From: Solwaraspora sp. WMMD791
Lineage (GTDB): Bacteria > Actinomycetota > Actinomycetes > Mycobacteriales > Micromonosporaceae
DNA length: 64,000 nucleotides
Assembly (NCBI RefSeq): GCF_029581195.1
Contig: NZ_CP120737.1
Coordinates: 5,185,001-5,249,000 of the forward strand
Direction of reading: 5' to 3'
Under the pieces are notes generated by a model, which worked only from the letters and a program-made list of their open reading frames with translations, was not told the DNA's origin and did no database searches. A program made the position numbers and the translations under genes. Below are positions 16,565-26,400 of this stretch, in pieces (the first letter of the stretch is position 1; each line of letters starts with the position of its first letter).

Positions 16565-17224
16565 GTGTCTGATCTCGCCCGCCCCTGGTTCGCCACCCGC
16601 ACCGAGGACGGTACGGCGCTGCCGTACGCCTGCTGGGCCCTGACCGGGCCGGCGCTGGCGATCAGCTCCGCGCCGCTCGGCGGTGGCATCGGCCTGCGCT
16701 GGTGGGTGATCAACGCGACGGTGCCGATGTCGTACCGCCGCGACGACCCCGACGCGCACCTGACGGCCCTCGCCGACCAGGCCGACCTGCGCGGGCCGGG
16801 GGTCGGGCTGCTGACCGGGGTGGACGTGCGCAGGACGGTGACCTGCGACGAGGCCGGCGTGCGGATCTGGGCGACCGTCGGGCTCGGCACCCCGATCCTG
16901 GCCGCGGCCGACCCCGACCCGGGCTCCGACCCGGGCCGGGTCGGCACGATCAACGTGGTGGCCGCGCTGCCGGTGCGGCTGAGCGACGCGGCGCTGGTGA
17001 ACGCCGTGGCCACCATCACGGAGGCGAAGACCCAGGCCCTGGTCGAACTGGGGCTGCGGGCCACCGGTACCGCCACGGACGCGGTCGTCGTGCTCTGCCC
17101 GCCGGACGGTCCGCCGGAACCCTACGGCGGACCGCGTTCCACCTGGGGATCCCGGCTGGCCCGGGTGGCGCACCGCACCGTGCACGACGGTGCCCGGCCA
17201 GGCGGGCCGGGACACGCCGGATAA
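16565..17224 (+). CDS. cbiZ: Adenosylcobinamide amidohydrolase, CbiZ family
   Basis: 219 residues. CbiZ cleaves the aminopropanol side chain of adenosylcobinamide so that cobyric acid can be salvaged. Family signatures seen: WWVINATVPMSYRRDDPDAH, GVGLLTGVDVR, IWATVGLGTP, VGTINVVAALPVRLSDAALV, and TITEAKTQALVELGL with TGTATDAVVV. Length is normal for stand-alone CbiZ. GTG 16565 with a -10 box 6 nt upstream. No other cobalamin gene is near. The usual MTAA motif is changed to VDVR, so activity should be tested before assuming the standard reaction. Confidence 0.85.
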   Translation: MSDLARPWFATRTEDGTALPYACWALTGPALAISSAPLGGGIGLRWWVINATVPMSYRRDDPDAHLTALADQADLRGPGVGLLTGVDVRRTVTCDEAGVRIWATVGLGTPILAAADPDPGSDPGRVGTINVVAALPVRLSDAALVNAVATITEAKTQALVELGLRATGTATDAVVVLCPPDGPPEPYGGPRSTWGSRLARVAHRTVHDGARPGGPGHAG

Positions 17225-17264
17225 ACCAGCCGGACGGTGGTCGTCGGTGGGCGCCACCGGCCGG

Positions 17265-17270
17265 TAGGGT
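17265..17270 (+). promoter_or_regulatory. -10 box of probable leaderless promoter, CapA-like gene
   Basis: TAGGGT with a 7-nt gap to GTG 17278. Confidence 0.4.
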
Positions 17271-17277
17271 CACGCCA

Positions 17278-18471
17278 GTGACCGACGCCCAGCGTTCCTC
17301 GCGGGGCCGCAGGCGGCAGGAATCCACCGCCGGCAGCCCCATCGTGTCGATCGTCGTGCTGACCGCCGTTCTGCTCGGTGCCGTCCTGGTCGGCATCGTG
17401 GCGCTCGGCGGCATCAACCGGGACGAGCCGGATCCGCAGTGGCGCCCGGCCGCCGGCCCGGCCGCCGCGCCGTCGCCCAGCGACAGTCCGAGCCCCCAGC
17501 CGCAGCCGATCAGCATGTCCGCCACCGGCGACATCGTGCTCGGCAACGCCCCGGACCGGTTGCCGCCCGACGACGGGGCCGGCTTCTTCGACTCGGTCAC
17601 CGAGGCGCTCGCGGCGGATCTGGTGATGGGCAACCTGGAGGAGCCGCTGACGGTCGACACCGGCACCGGCAAGTGCGCGCCCGGCTCGACCCAGTGCCAT
17701 CAGTTCCGGGCGCCACCGGAGTACGCCGCGCATCTGCGCGACGGCGGGTTCATGCTGCTCAACCAGGCCAACAACCACGGGTACGACTACGGCGAAGCCG
17801 GCTACCGCAACACCCAGCAGGCCATCGAGGAACACGGCATGCGGCACACCGGTGCGCTGGACCAGATCACCGTGCTGGACGTGGCCGGGGTCAGCGTCGC
17901 AGTGGCCGGGTTCTCGTCCTACTCGCCGCCGAACAACAGCCTGATCGACATCGACGCGGCGGCGGATCTGGTGCGCCGGGCCGACGAGCAGGCCGACCTG
18001 GTCGTCGTCCAGGTGCACATGGGGGCCGAGGGGTCGGAGATGACCCGGGTCACCGAAGGCACCGAACTGTTCCTCGGTGAGAACCGTGGCGATCCGATGG
18101 CCTTCTCCCGCGCCATGATCGACGCCGGGGCGGACCTGATCGTCGGCCACGGCCCGCACGTGCTGCGCGGCATGGAGTTCTACCAGGGCCGGCTGATCGC
18201 CTACAGCCTCGGCAACTTCGCCGGCGGCGGCGGCACGCTCAGCAACAACGGGCGGCTGGGCTGGGGCGGAGTGCTGAAGGTGTCGCTCAATCCGGACGGC
18301 AGCTGGGTCGACGGCGAGTTCGTCGCCACGTACATGAACGGCAACGGCCTGCCGACCGTCGACGACGATCGTCGGGGCCTCGACCTGGTCCGCGAGCTGA
18401 GCGAGTCGGACTTTCCGCAGACAGGTGCACAATTCGCTGATGACGGGACCATCTCCCCTCCACTGGACTGA
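17278..18471 (+). CDS. CapA/PgsA-like membrane-anchored protein (PGA_cap fold)
   Basis: 397 residues: basic N-terminus, one helix ([20 protein letters not shown]), a Pro/Ser linker and a ~310-residue extracytoplasmic PGA_cap/metallophosphatase-like domain. Signatures are [64 protein letters not shown] and LGNFAG. The family includes CapA of poly-gamma-glutamate synthesis, but no capB, capC or capE is present, so polyglutamate production is not supported. The fold and conserved His/Asn/Asp suggest a metal-dependent hydrolase. Confidence 0.88.
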   Translation: MTDAQRSSRGRRRQESTAGSPIVSIVVLTAVLLGAVLVGIVALGGINRDEPDPQWRPAAGPAAAPSPSDSPSPQPQPISMSATGDIVLGNAPDRLPPDDGAGFFDSVTEALAADLVMGNLEEPLTVDTGTGKCAPGSTQCHQFRAPPEYAAHLRDGGFMLLNQANNHGYDYGEAGYRNTQQAIEEHGMRHTGALDQITVLDVAGVSVAVAGFSSYSPPNNSLIDIDAAADLVRRADEQADLVVVQVHMGAEGSEMTRVTEGTELFLGENRGDPMAFSRAMIDAGADLIVGHGPHVLRGMEFYQGRLIAYSLGNFAGGGGTLSNNGRLGWGGVLKVSLNPDGSWVDGEFVATYMNGNGLPTVDDDRRGLDLVRELSESDFPQTGAQFADDGTISPPLD

Positions 18472-18481
18472 GCCGGCGACG

Positions 18482-18487
18482 TAGGCT
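18482..18487 (+). promoter_or_regulatory. -10 box of probable leaderless promoter, nth
   Basis: TAGGCT with a 7-nt gap to GTG 18495. Confidence 0.45.
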
Positions 18488-18494
18488 GGCCGGC

Positions 18495-19304
18495 GTGACC
18501 ACCTCGGCCCCCCGCGCCACGAGAATCCGGGCTGACCATCCGGAGACCGACCTGGGCCGCAAACGTCGGGCCCGGCGGATGGCGAAAGTGCTGGCCCGTA
18601 CCCACCCGGACGCGCACTGCGAACTCGACCACGACGGGCCGCTGCAACTCGCGGTCGCGACGATCCTGTCCGCGCAGTGCACCGACAAGCGGGTCAACGA
18701 GGTCACCCCGCGGCTGTTCGCCCGCTACCCGACGGCAGCCGACTACGCCGGTGCGGACCGGGCCGAGCTGGAGGAGCTGATCCGGCCGACCGGGTTCTTC
18801 CGGAACAAGACCGACTCGCTGATCCGGCTCGGCCAGGCCCTGTCCGACCAGTACGGTGGCGCGGTGCCGGGCACCCTGCCGCAGCTGGTGGCGTTGCCCG
18901 GGATCGGGCGCAAGACCGCCAACGTGATCCTCGGCAACGCCTTCGACGTGCCCGGCATCACCGTCGACACACACTTTCAGCGGCTGGTCCGACGCTGGCG
19001 GTGGACCGAGGAGACCGACCCGGTCAAGATCGAACACGCGGTTGGGGCGCTGATCGAGCGCCGTGACTGGACCATGCTCTCCCACCGGGTGATCTTCCAC
19101 GGCCGGCGGGTCTGCCACGCCCGCAAACCGGCCTGCGGCGCCTGTACGCTCGCCCCGCTCTGCCCCGCCTACGGCACCGGCCCGACCGCGCCGGCCGACG
19201 CCGTCAACCTGCTCAAGGGACCCCGTGCCGGGGAGCTCGCCGAGGCCGCCGGGATCAGTGCCGACCTCGTGCCGGCGGCCGCCGTGGCGGCGGAGGCGCC
19301 ATGA
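18495..19304 (+). CDS. nth: Endonuclease III
   Basis: 269-residue DNA glycosylase/AP lyase of base excision repair, removing oxidised pyrimidines. The helix-hairpin-helix [13 protein letters not shown] contains catalytic K140; D158 lies in [10 protein letters not shown]; the [4Fe-4S] loop is C207-x6-C214-x2-C217-x5-C223. Overlaps the TlpA-like gene by 4 nt (ATGA). The nth-tlpA-nudix-marP order is the same as Rv3674c-Rv3671c. The C-terminal ~40 residues after the cluster are an actinobacterial extension. Confidence 0.96.
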   Translation: MTTSAPRATRIRADHPETDLGRKRRARRMAKVLARTHPDAHCELDHDGPLQLAVATILSAQCTDKRVNEVTPRLFARYPTAADYAGADRAELEELIRPTGFFRNKTDSLIRLGQALSDQYGGAVPGTLPQLVALPGIGRKTANVILGNAFDVPGITVDTHFQRLVRRWRWTEETDPVKIEHAVGALIERRDWTMLSHRVIFHGRRVCHARKPACGACTLAPLCPAYGTGPTAPADAVNLLKGPRAGELAEAAGISADLVPAAAVAAEAP

Positions 19305-19954
19305 CCGTACTGACCCCTGCCGCGTCGACCGGTGCCAGGCCGGGCTGGCGACGGCTGCTGGCGGCCGCCGTACCGCTGCTGGTGCTGGCCGGTTGCGCCG
19401 GTGGCGCCGGCGGCGGGCCGACCACCGACGACGGGGCGGTGCCGTTCGCCGACTGCGCGGGCCTGACCACCGCCCCGCCGGCCGCCACCGCACCGCCAAC
19501 CGACGGCGTGTCGCCGGGCGCCACGCGGACCGGCACGCCGCTGCCCGCGATCGAGCTGACCTGCTTCGCCGACGGCACCCCGGTCGCGGTCGACGCGATC
19601 CGCGGCCCCGCGGTCATCAACTTCTGGGCCTCCTGGTGCGAGCCGTGCCGCGACGAACTGCCGGCCCTGCAGCGCCTCGCTGACCGTACCGACGGTCAGC
19701 TGCACCTGGTCGGCGTCAACACCTGGGACGACCGGGACCGGGCCGTCGCAGTCGCCGAGGACCTCGGGCTGAGCTTCCCGAGCCTGGTCGACCGGGACCG
19801 GGCGTTGCTGCTCGGCGTGGAGCGGGTCGGCCTGCCGCTGACCCTGTTCGTGGACGACCGGGGCCGCGTCCGGTACGCCTACGAGGGCACCGTCGACGAC
19901 GCCACCCTCGCCGAACTGGTGCAGCGCGAGCTCGCTCTGCCGGTGACCCGGTGA
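19301..19954 (+). CDS. TlpA/ResA-like thioredoxin-fold lipoprotein (Rv3673c-like)
   Basis: 217 residues. Basic N-terminus, hydrophobic segment and lipobox-like VLAGC place it outside the membrane. The thioredoxin-like domain carries [12 protein letters not shown] (CEPC redox pair) and the cis-Pro region [12 protein letters not shown]. It probably reduces or rearranges disulfides of envelope proteins or cytochrome c apoproteins. Start and stop both overlap neighbouring genes by 4 nt, so nth, this gene and nudix form one translationally coupled unit. MarP downstream contains a conserved disulfide that might be a client (inference). Confidence 0.9.
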   Translation: MTVLTPAASTGARPGWRRLLAAAVPLLVLAGCAGGAGGGPTTDDGAVPFADCAGLTTAPPAATAPPTDGVSPGATRTGTPLPAIELTCFADGTPVAVDAIRGPAVINFWASWCEPCRDELPALQRLADRTDGQLHLVGVNTWDDRDRAVAVAEDLGLSFPSLVDRDRALLLGVERVGLPLTLFVDDRGRVRYAYEGTVDDATLAELVQRELALPVTR

Positions 19955-20694
19955 CCGGGCCACCATCGCCGGTCGGTCCGCTGCCGCCCTGGTGGCAGCC
20001 GCTGCTGAGCCGGCTTGACGCCGCCCGTACCACCGATTTCAGCCGGCTCGCCACGCCGGAGCGCGGCGGCCGGCCCAGCGCCGTGCTGGTGCTGCTCGGC
20101 GAGAGCCGACCGGGCGAACCCGACGTGCTGCTGCTGCAACGGGCCGCCACCATGCGCAACCACGCGGGGGAGTCGGCGTTCCCGGGCGGCGGTGCCGAAC
20201 CCGGTGACGCCGACGCCCCCGCGACCGCGCTGCGGGAGGCGCAGGAGGAGGTCGGGCTCGATCCCGACAGCGTCACCGTGGTGGCCCAACTGCCCCGGTT
20301 GTGGATTCCGGTCAGCGGCTTCGTCGTCACCCCGGTGCTCGCCTGGTGGCACCGCCCGCACCCGGTGCACCCCTGTCAGCCCGCCGAAGTCGCCCACGTC
20401 ACCCGACTGCCCGTCGCCGAGCTGGTCGACCCCGACAACCGACTGCAGGTACGCCACCCCAGCGGCTGGATCGGCCCGGCCTTCCAGGTGCGCGGCATGC
20501 TCGTCTGGGGGTTCACCGCCGGAGTGCTGTCGGCGCTGCTCGACATGGGCGGCTGGGCCGGCCGGTGGCCGACCGACCGGGTGATCGACCTACCGGCCAC
20601 CCCGCCCACCGGCGCGGGAGGACTCGACACGGTGGGTGAACGGCTCGGCGACGTACCGCCAACTGTGGACGGGTCGGCGCCGCAGCGGTCCTGA
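19951..20694 (+). CDS. NUDIX hydrolase, CoA-pyrophosphatase type (Rv3672c-like)
   Basis: 247 residues. The sequence LLLQRAATMRNHAGESAFPG resembles the CoA-specific UPF0035 motif that precedes the NUDIX box in NudL/Pcd1 enzymes. It runs into a NUDIX box with REAQEEVGL as the metal-binding core. Likely cleaves CoA, acyl-CoA or related dinucleotides. A C-terminal tail of ~45 low-complexity residues follows the fold. GTG start overlaps the previous stop (GTGA). Confidence 0.9.
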   Translation: MTGPPSPVGPLPPWWQPLLSRLDAARTTDFSRLATPERGGRPSAVLVLLGESRPGEPDVLLLQRAATMRNHAGESAFPGGGAEPGDADAPATALREAQEEVGLDPDSVTVVAQLPRLWIPVSGFVVTPVLAWWHRPHPVHPCQPAEVAHVTRLPVAELVDPDNRLQVRHPSGWIGPAFQVRGMLVWGFTAGVLSALLDMGGWAGRWPTDRVIDLPATPPTGAGGLDTVGERLGDVPPTVDGSAPQRS

Positions 20695-20743
20695 CGGCGG
20701 CCGCCACGGACGGCTACCGGTCCGACCACCTGACGTGCCCCCG

Positions 20744-20749
20744 TAGTCT
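20744..20749 (+). promoter_or_regulatory. -10 box of probable leaderless promoter, marP
   Basis: TAGTCT with a 6-nt gap to GTG 20756. Confidence 0.4.
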
Positions 20750-20755
20750 TGACGG

Positions 20756-21934
20756 GTGTCCGCCGTCGATGTCGTACTTCTGCTGCTCATGTTGGTCTTC
20801 GCGGTCAGTGGCTACCGCCAGGGATTCGTCATCGGGATCCTGTCGTTCGCGGGGTTTCTCGGCGGCGCGTTGATCGGGTTGCAGCTCGGCCCGCTGCTGG
20901 CGCAGCAGTTCGTCGACAACGCGGCCCGGGTGGTGGTCTCGCTGGTCGCGGTCTTCGGCCTGGCCGTACTCGGGCAGGCGTTGGCCGGCTGGGCCGGCTC
21001 CCGACTGCGGCACGCGATCACCAGCCCGGCGGGCCGCCGGGCCGACGACATCGGCGGTGCGGCGGTCTCCCTGGTCGCGGTCCTGCTGGTCGCCTGGCTG
21101 GTCGCGGTGCCGCTGGGTTCCTCGGCGATGCCCGGACTCGCCGGCGCGGTCCGCAACAGCGCGCTGCTCAACGGCATCGACCGGGTGATGCCCCCGCAGG
21201 CGCAGGCCCTCTCCACCGCCCTGCGCGACACCGTCGACACCCGTGGCTTCCCCGACGTCTTCGGCGGCCTCACCCCGACCCGGGTACGGGAGGTGCCCGC
21301 CCCGGATCCCGCCCTGGCCGGCTCGGCGGTGGTCGCCAACGCCGAACGCTCGGTGGTGAAGGTGCTCGGATCCGCGCCCCGCTGCTCCCGCCGCATCGAG
21401 GGGTCCGGGTTCGTGTACGCCGAGGACCGGGTGATGACCAACGCGCACGTGGTGGCCGGTACGCAGACCGTGGCGGTCGAGGTACTGGGCGAACAGCACA
21501 ACGGGCGGGTGGTGGTCTACGACCCGGACCTGGACCTGGCCGTCATCTACGTACCGAACCTTCCGGCCCCGGTGCTGCCGTTCGCCGACCGACCGGCCCC
21601 GACCGGCGCGGACGCGATCGTGCTGGGCTTCCCCCTGGACGGACCCTACGACGCGCAGTCCGCCCGGGTCCGCGACGTCGGCCCGATCACCGGTCCCAAC
21701 ATCTACAACGAAGGCGACGTCAACCGGGACGTCTACACGATCCGGGCGCTGGTCCGCTCCGGCAACTCGGGCGGACCGCTGGTCGCGGCGAACGGACTCG
21801 TGCTCGGGGTGATCTTCGCGGCGGCGGCGGACGACCCGAACACCGGCTTCGCGGTCACCGCCGAGGAGGCGTCGGTGGCGGCGGGGTTGGGAGTACGGAG
21901 CACCCGTCAGACCGCCACCGGCGAGTGCGCGTGA
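20756..21934 (+). CDS. marP: MarP-type membrane serine protease (CvpA + trypsin-like)
   Basis: 392 residues. Four N-terminal helices of the CvpA type (to ~160), then a periplasmic chymotrypsin-fold protease with triad H231 (TNAHVVAG), D260 (DLDLAVIY) and S338 (SGNSGGPL). C210 and C391 match in position the regulatory disulfide known in mycobacterial MarP (C214-C395). That enzyme is needed for acid and oxidative-stress resistance in M. tuberculosis; a similar envelope-stress role is inferred. Its last 80 bp overlap the 3' end of the convergent mycosin gene. Confidence 0.94.
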   Translation: MSAVDVVLLLLMLVFAVSGYRQGFVIGILSFAGFLGGALIGLQLGPLLAQQFVDNAARVVVSLVAVFGLAVLGQALAGWAGSRLRHAITSPAGRRADDIGGAAVSLVAVLLVAWLVAVPLGSSAMPGLAGAVRNSALLNGIDRVMPPQAQALSTALRDTVDTRGFPDVFGGLTPTRVREVPAPDPALAGSAVVANAERSVVKVLGSAPRCSRRIEGSGFVYAEDRVMTNAHVVAGTQTVAVEVLGEQHNGRVVVYDPDLDLAVIYVPNLPAPVLPFADRPAPTGADAIVLGFPLDGPYDAQSARVRDVGPITGPNIYNEGDVNRDVYTIRALVRSGNSGGPLVAANGLVLGVIFAAAADDPNTGFAVTAEEASVAAGLGVRSTRQTATGECA

Positions 21935-23369
21935 CCTCTGCGCGAGCGGTCGTGGCGGCCGCGGTCACCAGATGCATCCGGCGGGCCAGCCACGCCCCGA
22001 TACCGACCGTGACCAGGACCAGCAGGCCGCTGCTCAGGAGTCCCTGACCGCCGTCGTCCGGGTCCGCACCGACCGGACCGATCGACCAGCCGGCGCCCTG
22101 ATCGTCACCCGGTCCGCTCAGCCGGGCCGTGCCGCCGGCCACCGCCGCGGTGGTGGACTCCAGCCCGGGTGCCGGGCCGAAGCCGACGATGCCCGGTGTC
22201 TCGTTGTCGTCGAGCGGGTTGTGCGCCACGATCTCCACGCCCTCGGTCAGCGCGGCGACCGGATCGACCACGCCGAAGCCGTACCGGTCGTCCCGACCCG
22301 GGGCACCGAGGTCCCGCGCCGTCTCGATGAGCCGGGTCACCACCGTCGCGGCCGACATCTCGGGCCAGCGCGCCCGGATCAGCGCGGCGGTCGCGGCGAC
22401 CAGCGGCGCGGCGAAACTGGTGCCCTGGACCCGCCAGTAGCCGTCCGGCCGGGCACCGACCAGCCCGGTCGCCGGTGCCGTCAGCACCGTCTGCGCACCG
22501 GTGATCGACCCGGCCCACAAGGCCTCGCCCTCACGTTCGAGGCCGGCCACCGCGATCACACCCGGCTCCCGTGCCGGATACCACACCTCGGTGGTGCCGG
22601 TGGCGGAGACGTTGCCGGTGCAGGCGACCACCACGACGTCGCTGGCGAACGCGTAGTCGAGCGCCGCCGCCAGTGCCGGGCTGTCGCCGCTGCCGCCCAG
22701 CGACAGGTTGATCACCTGGGCGCCGTTGTCGACCGCCCACCGGACCGCCTTGGCGACGATCATCGCGTCGTCGTAGCGGTTCTCCTCGTCCAGCACCCGC
22801 ACCGGCAGAATCCGGGCCCCAGGGGCGAGCCCGAGTACCCCGCTGTCGTCGTCGCCGCGCCCCGCGATCAGGCCCGCGACAGTGGTGCCGTGCCCGACCG
22901 GGTCGGACCGGCCGTCACCGTCGTCGACGAAGTCCATCCCTGGCAGCACCTGGCCGGCGAGATCCACGTGCTCCGCGTCGACCCCGGAGTCGATCACGGC
23001 GACCGTCACGCCGGTGCCGGTGGAATGCTGCCAGGCGGTGGGCGCCGACAGTTCCCGCAACTGCCACTGTTCGTCGCGGATCGCGTCGTACCGCGCCGGC
23101 AGCGCGGTCGGTGGCGTGGCCACGGCCGCCGCGGCGACCCCGGCGGCCGGGGCGGTCCGGGAGGTGGTCACCGGAGTGACGACGACCAGCACGACGAGCA
23201 CCGCTGCGACGACACGGACGGCAGGTGCCGCCGTGACGAGGCGTCGGACGGCAGGTGCCGCCGTGACGACACGGACGGCAGGCACCGGCGCGACGAGGCG
23301 TCGGACGACAGGCACCGTCCCGACGAGGCGTCGGACGGCGCGGCGCGGTTGGCGCGGCAACGACGTCAC
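21855..23369 (-). CDS. mycP: Mycosin, type VII secretion subtilisin-like protease
   Basis: 504 residues. Subtilase triad D127 (VAVIDSGVD), H160 (DPVGHGTTVAG) and S318 (VQGTSFAAP), with oxyanion Asn253. Near the C-terminus is a membrane helix (SSGLLVLVTVGIGAWLARRM) and a short basic cytoplasmic tail: the mycosin layout. The N-terminal export signal is extended by a decapeptide-type repeat (RRLV.TVPVV / RRLVAPVPAV / RVVTAAPAV / RRLVTAAPAV). GTG 23369 has GAAGG 8 nt upstream. Mycosins stabilise the ESX membrane complex. It is followed upstream by eccC on the same strand. 3' end overlaps marP. Confidence 0.92.
   Translation of the reverse strand: MTSLPRQPRRAVRRLVGTVPVVRRLVAPVPAVRVVTAAPAVRRLVTAAPAVRVVAAVLVVLVVVTPVTTSRTAPAAGVAAAAVATPPTALPARYDAIRDEQWQLRELSAPTAWQHSTGTGVTVAVIDSGVDAEHVDLAGQVLPGMDFVDDGDGRSDPVGHGTTVAGLIAGRGDDDSGVLGLAPGARILPVRVLDEENRYDDAMIVAKAVRWAVDNGAQVINLSLGGSGDSPALAAALDYAFASDVVVVACTGNVSATGTTEVWYPAREPGVIAVAGLEREGEALWAGSITGAQTVLTAPATGLVGARPDGYWRVQGTSFAAPLVAATAALIRARWPEMSAATVVTRLIETARDLGAPGRDDRYGFGVVDPVAALTEGVEIVAHNPLDDNETPGIVGFGPAPGLESTTAAVAGGTARLSGPGDDQGAGWSIGPVGADPDDGGQGLLSSGLLVLVTVGIGAWLARRMHLVTAAATTARAEVTRTRRWRSDGCSVLPTPPPPTPPRR
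23211..23345 (-). repeat. Degenerate ~30-bp tandem repeat in mycosin signal region
   Basis: About four to five copies of a 27-30-bp unit containing GACGGCAGGTGCCGCCGTGA-like and GACGAGGCGTCGGAC blocks. In frame they encode 9-10-residue VRRLV/VRVV repeats before the hydrophobic core. Confidence 0.75.
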
Positions 23370-23411
23370 AATCTGGCCTTCTCACCCCAACAGACACTTG
23401 CTGCACGGAGG

Positions 23412-26400
23412 TTACCGTGATTCTCTACCGCCAGATGTGCTCTTGGGGAGACTGATCTGGCCGTCGGGCACCGGCGGCGGCAGATAGGCCAACTGGATCA
23501 GCCGGCTCTGCTCCCGACGGGTCACCAGCCACCCCCGGCCGGGCGGCAGCGGTGTGGGGCGCACCGTGCCGACCAGCGGCCCCTCGTCAGGATCGCCGGA
23601 GAGGACCAGGCCGGCGCTGGACAGCTCCCGTAGCCGCTGCTGGACCGGCCGGTACAAGGCCCGCGCCGCCCCGCCGCTACGCCGCGCCAGCACCAGGTGC
23701 AGCCCGACGTCGCGGGCCTGGGCAAGGTGTTCCACCAGGGGCTGCAGCGGATCCGGGCCGCCGTTGTCGACCAGGTCGTGATCGTCGACCAGGACGAACA
23801 GCTCCGGACCCGACCACCAGGACCGGGCGGCCAGTTGTCCGGCGGTCACCTCCGGCCCGGGCAGCCGGTCCCGCAGGTAGCTCGCGGCCGACGCGATCAG
23901 GTCCACCGTGTGCGACGGGGTGCTGCCGTACCCGATGAGGTGGGGCGAGGTGACCGCGCCGAGCAGGCTGCGCCGGTAGTCGACGATGATCAACCTGGCC
24001 CGTTCCGGGACGAACCGCTTGACAATGGATGCGGCGAGTGCGCGGAGGAAGGCCGACTTGCCCGACTCCGCGTCACCGAAGACCACCAGGTGCGGGTCGG
24101 CCGCGAAGTCGATCGCCACCGGTCGCAGGTCAGCCTCGGCCAGGCCGATCGCCAGCCGGAGCCCATCCGTACCGTCACCGGTCGCGGCCGGGGAGAACTC
24201 GGCGTACGGCACCAGGTCCGGCAGGAGCCGCACCGGTGGCGCGCCCCGTCCCGGCCAGTGCCGGGCGATCGCGGATACCAGCCCGGCGGTGCCGGTGTCC
24301 GCGCCCGGACCCGGACCGGCGCCCGCGCCCGGACCCGCACTCGCACCTGGGTCTGCCACCTCGGCGAGAGCGGTACGGAAGTGGAACCCGTCGGCGGACA
24401 ACCCACGGCCCGGCTGGGCCGGCACGTTGCCGGCGGAGCGGCGGGACACCATCGATTCGACCGGATCGCCCAGCCGCAACTCCAACCGCGACCCGAACAG
24501 GTCCCGCACCGCCGGCCGGAAATCGGTCCACCGGGGGGCCGACGCGACCAGGTGTACGCCGTACGACAGGCCCCGGGTGGCCAGGTCGGTGATCGGCTGC
24601 TCGAGGTCGTCGTACTCGCCGCGCAGCGTCGGCCAGCCGTCGACGACCAGGAACACGTCGCCGTACCGGTCGAGGTCGTCCGCCGCGCCACCTCCGTCCG
24701 CCGCGCCACCCCCGTCGGCGGCGCGGACCCCGGCGGCGCCGACCCCGATGGCGGCCCGGCGACGGCGGTACGCCGCCATCGAGTCCACCCCGAGCGCGGC
24801 GAACCGCCGCTCCCGGACGGCGAGCAGGTCGGCGACCTCGGCAACGGTGCGACGGACCGTGGCCGCGTCGGTGCGACCGGCCACCGCTCCGACGTGCGGC
24901 AGCTCGCGCAGCCCGGCCAGGGTCCCGCCGCCGAAATCGAGGCAGTACACCTGAACCTCGTCCGGGGTGTGGGTGAGCGCCAGCGCGCAGACCACCGTAC
25001 GGAGCAGGTGCGACTTGCCGGCCTGCGGCGCGCCCACCACGGCGAGGTGCCCGGCGGCGGCGTCCAACGACAGCCACAACGGGGCGCGCTGCTGCGCGGC
25101 TGGCTTGTCGACCAGCGCGACCGGCACCCGCAGCCGGCCCGCGACGGCGGGGTCCGCCACCTGCAGACCCCGACCGGGTACCGGACGGACCGGCCCGAGC
25201 AGGTCGTCCAGGCATGGGGAGGTGTCCAACGGCGGCAGCCACACCTGGTGGGCGGTGGGGCCGTACCGGGCGAGCCGGTCGACGGTGACGTCCAACAGGC
25301 TCGGGCCGGTCACCGGCGCCGCGACGACCGGCTCCGGCGCGACCGCCGGCACCACCGCCGTCCGGTAGTCGTACAGCCGGGGCGCGCGGCGGCGTCCGCC
25401 CGCCGCTCGCGGCATCGGCCGCCGGTACGGTCCGGACACGTACGCCGCCCGGAACCGCACCGGCGGTTCGGTGCCGTAGGCCAGGAAACCGTGTCCCGGA
25501 TCCCGGGGCAGGTGGTAGGCGTCCGGGACGCCGAGGATCGCCCGGGACTCCAGCGCGGAGAAGGTGCGCAGCCCGATCCGGTACGACAGGTGCGTGTCCA
25601 GCCCGCGCAGCCGGCCCTCGTCCACCCGCTGCGAGGCCAGGAGCAGATGGATCCCGAGTGACCGACCGAGGCGTCCGATCTGACCGAAGACCTCGATGAA
25701 GTCCGGCTTGGCGGTGAGCAGCTCGGTGAACTCGTCACAGACGATCAGCAGCGCCGGCAGCGGCGGCAACGCCGGGACGTCCTGCCGGGCCCGCAGGTAC
25801 TCCTGGCGGCTGGCCAGGTTGCCGGCCCGGCGCAGCAGGTCCTGCCGGCGTACCACCTCACCGGTCAACGAGTCCGCCATCCGGTCGACCAGCGGCAACT
25901 CCCGGGCGAGGTTGGTGATGACGGCGGCGGTGTGCGGCAACCGGTCCAGGGCCGCGAAGGTGGCACCACCCTTGAAGTCGACGAGGACGAGGTTCAGCTC
26001 CTCCGGCGGGTGGCTCAACGCCAACCCGAGCACGAGGGTCCGCAGCAGCTCGGACTTACCGGAGCCGGTGGCGCCGACGACCATCCCGTGCGGGCCCATG
26101 CCCTGCGCCGCCGATTCCTTCAGGTCGAGTTCGACCGGCCGGCCGTCGGCGTCGACACCGATCGGTACCCGGAGCTGCCGGCCGGCGTCCGGGCCGCGCA
26201 CCGGTCCGTCCGCCGTCCACCACCGTGCGGCGGGCGCGACGTCGAGTCCGAGCAGCCGGATCAGGTCGGCGTCGGCGGCCGACCCGGGCGTCGTACGATC
26301 GCCGGACACCAGCCGCAGCGGCGTCAACTGCCGGGCGAGCGCCTCCGCCTCGACGGTGCTGAGCTGGTCCGCCGTCGCCGCAGCCGGCAGTCCCGTCCGG

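Noticed and set aside
17278-18471. Poly-gamma-glutamate capsule locus
   Set aside because: Only a CapA-like protein is present; synthetase genes capB/capC are absent.
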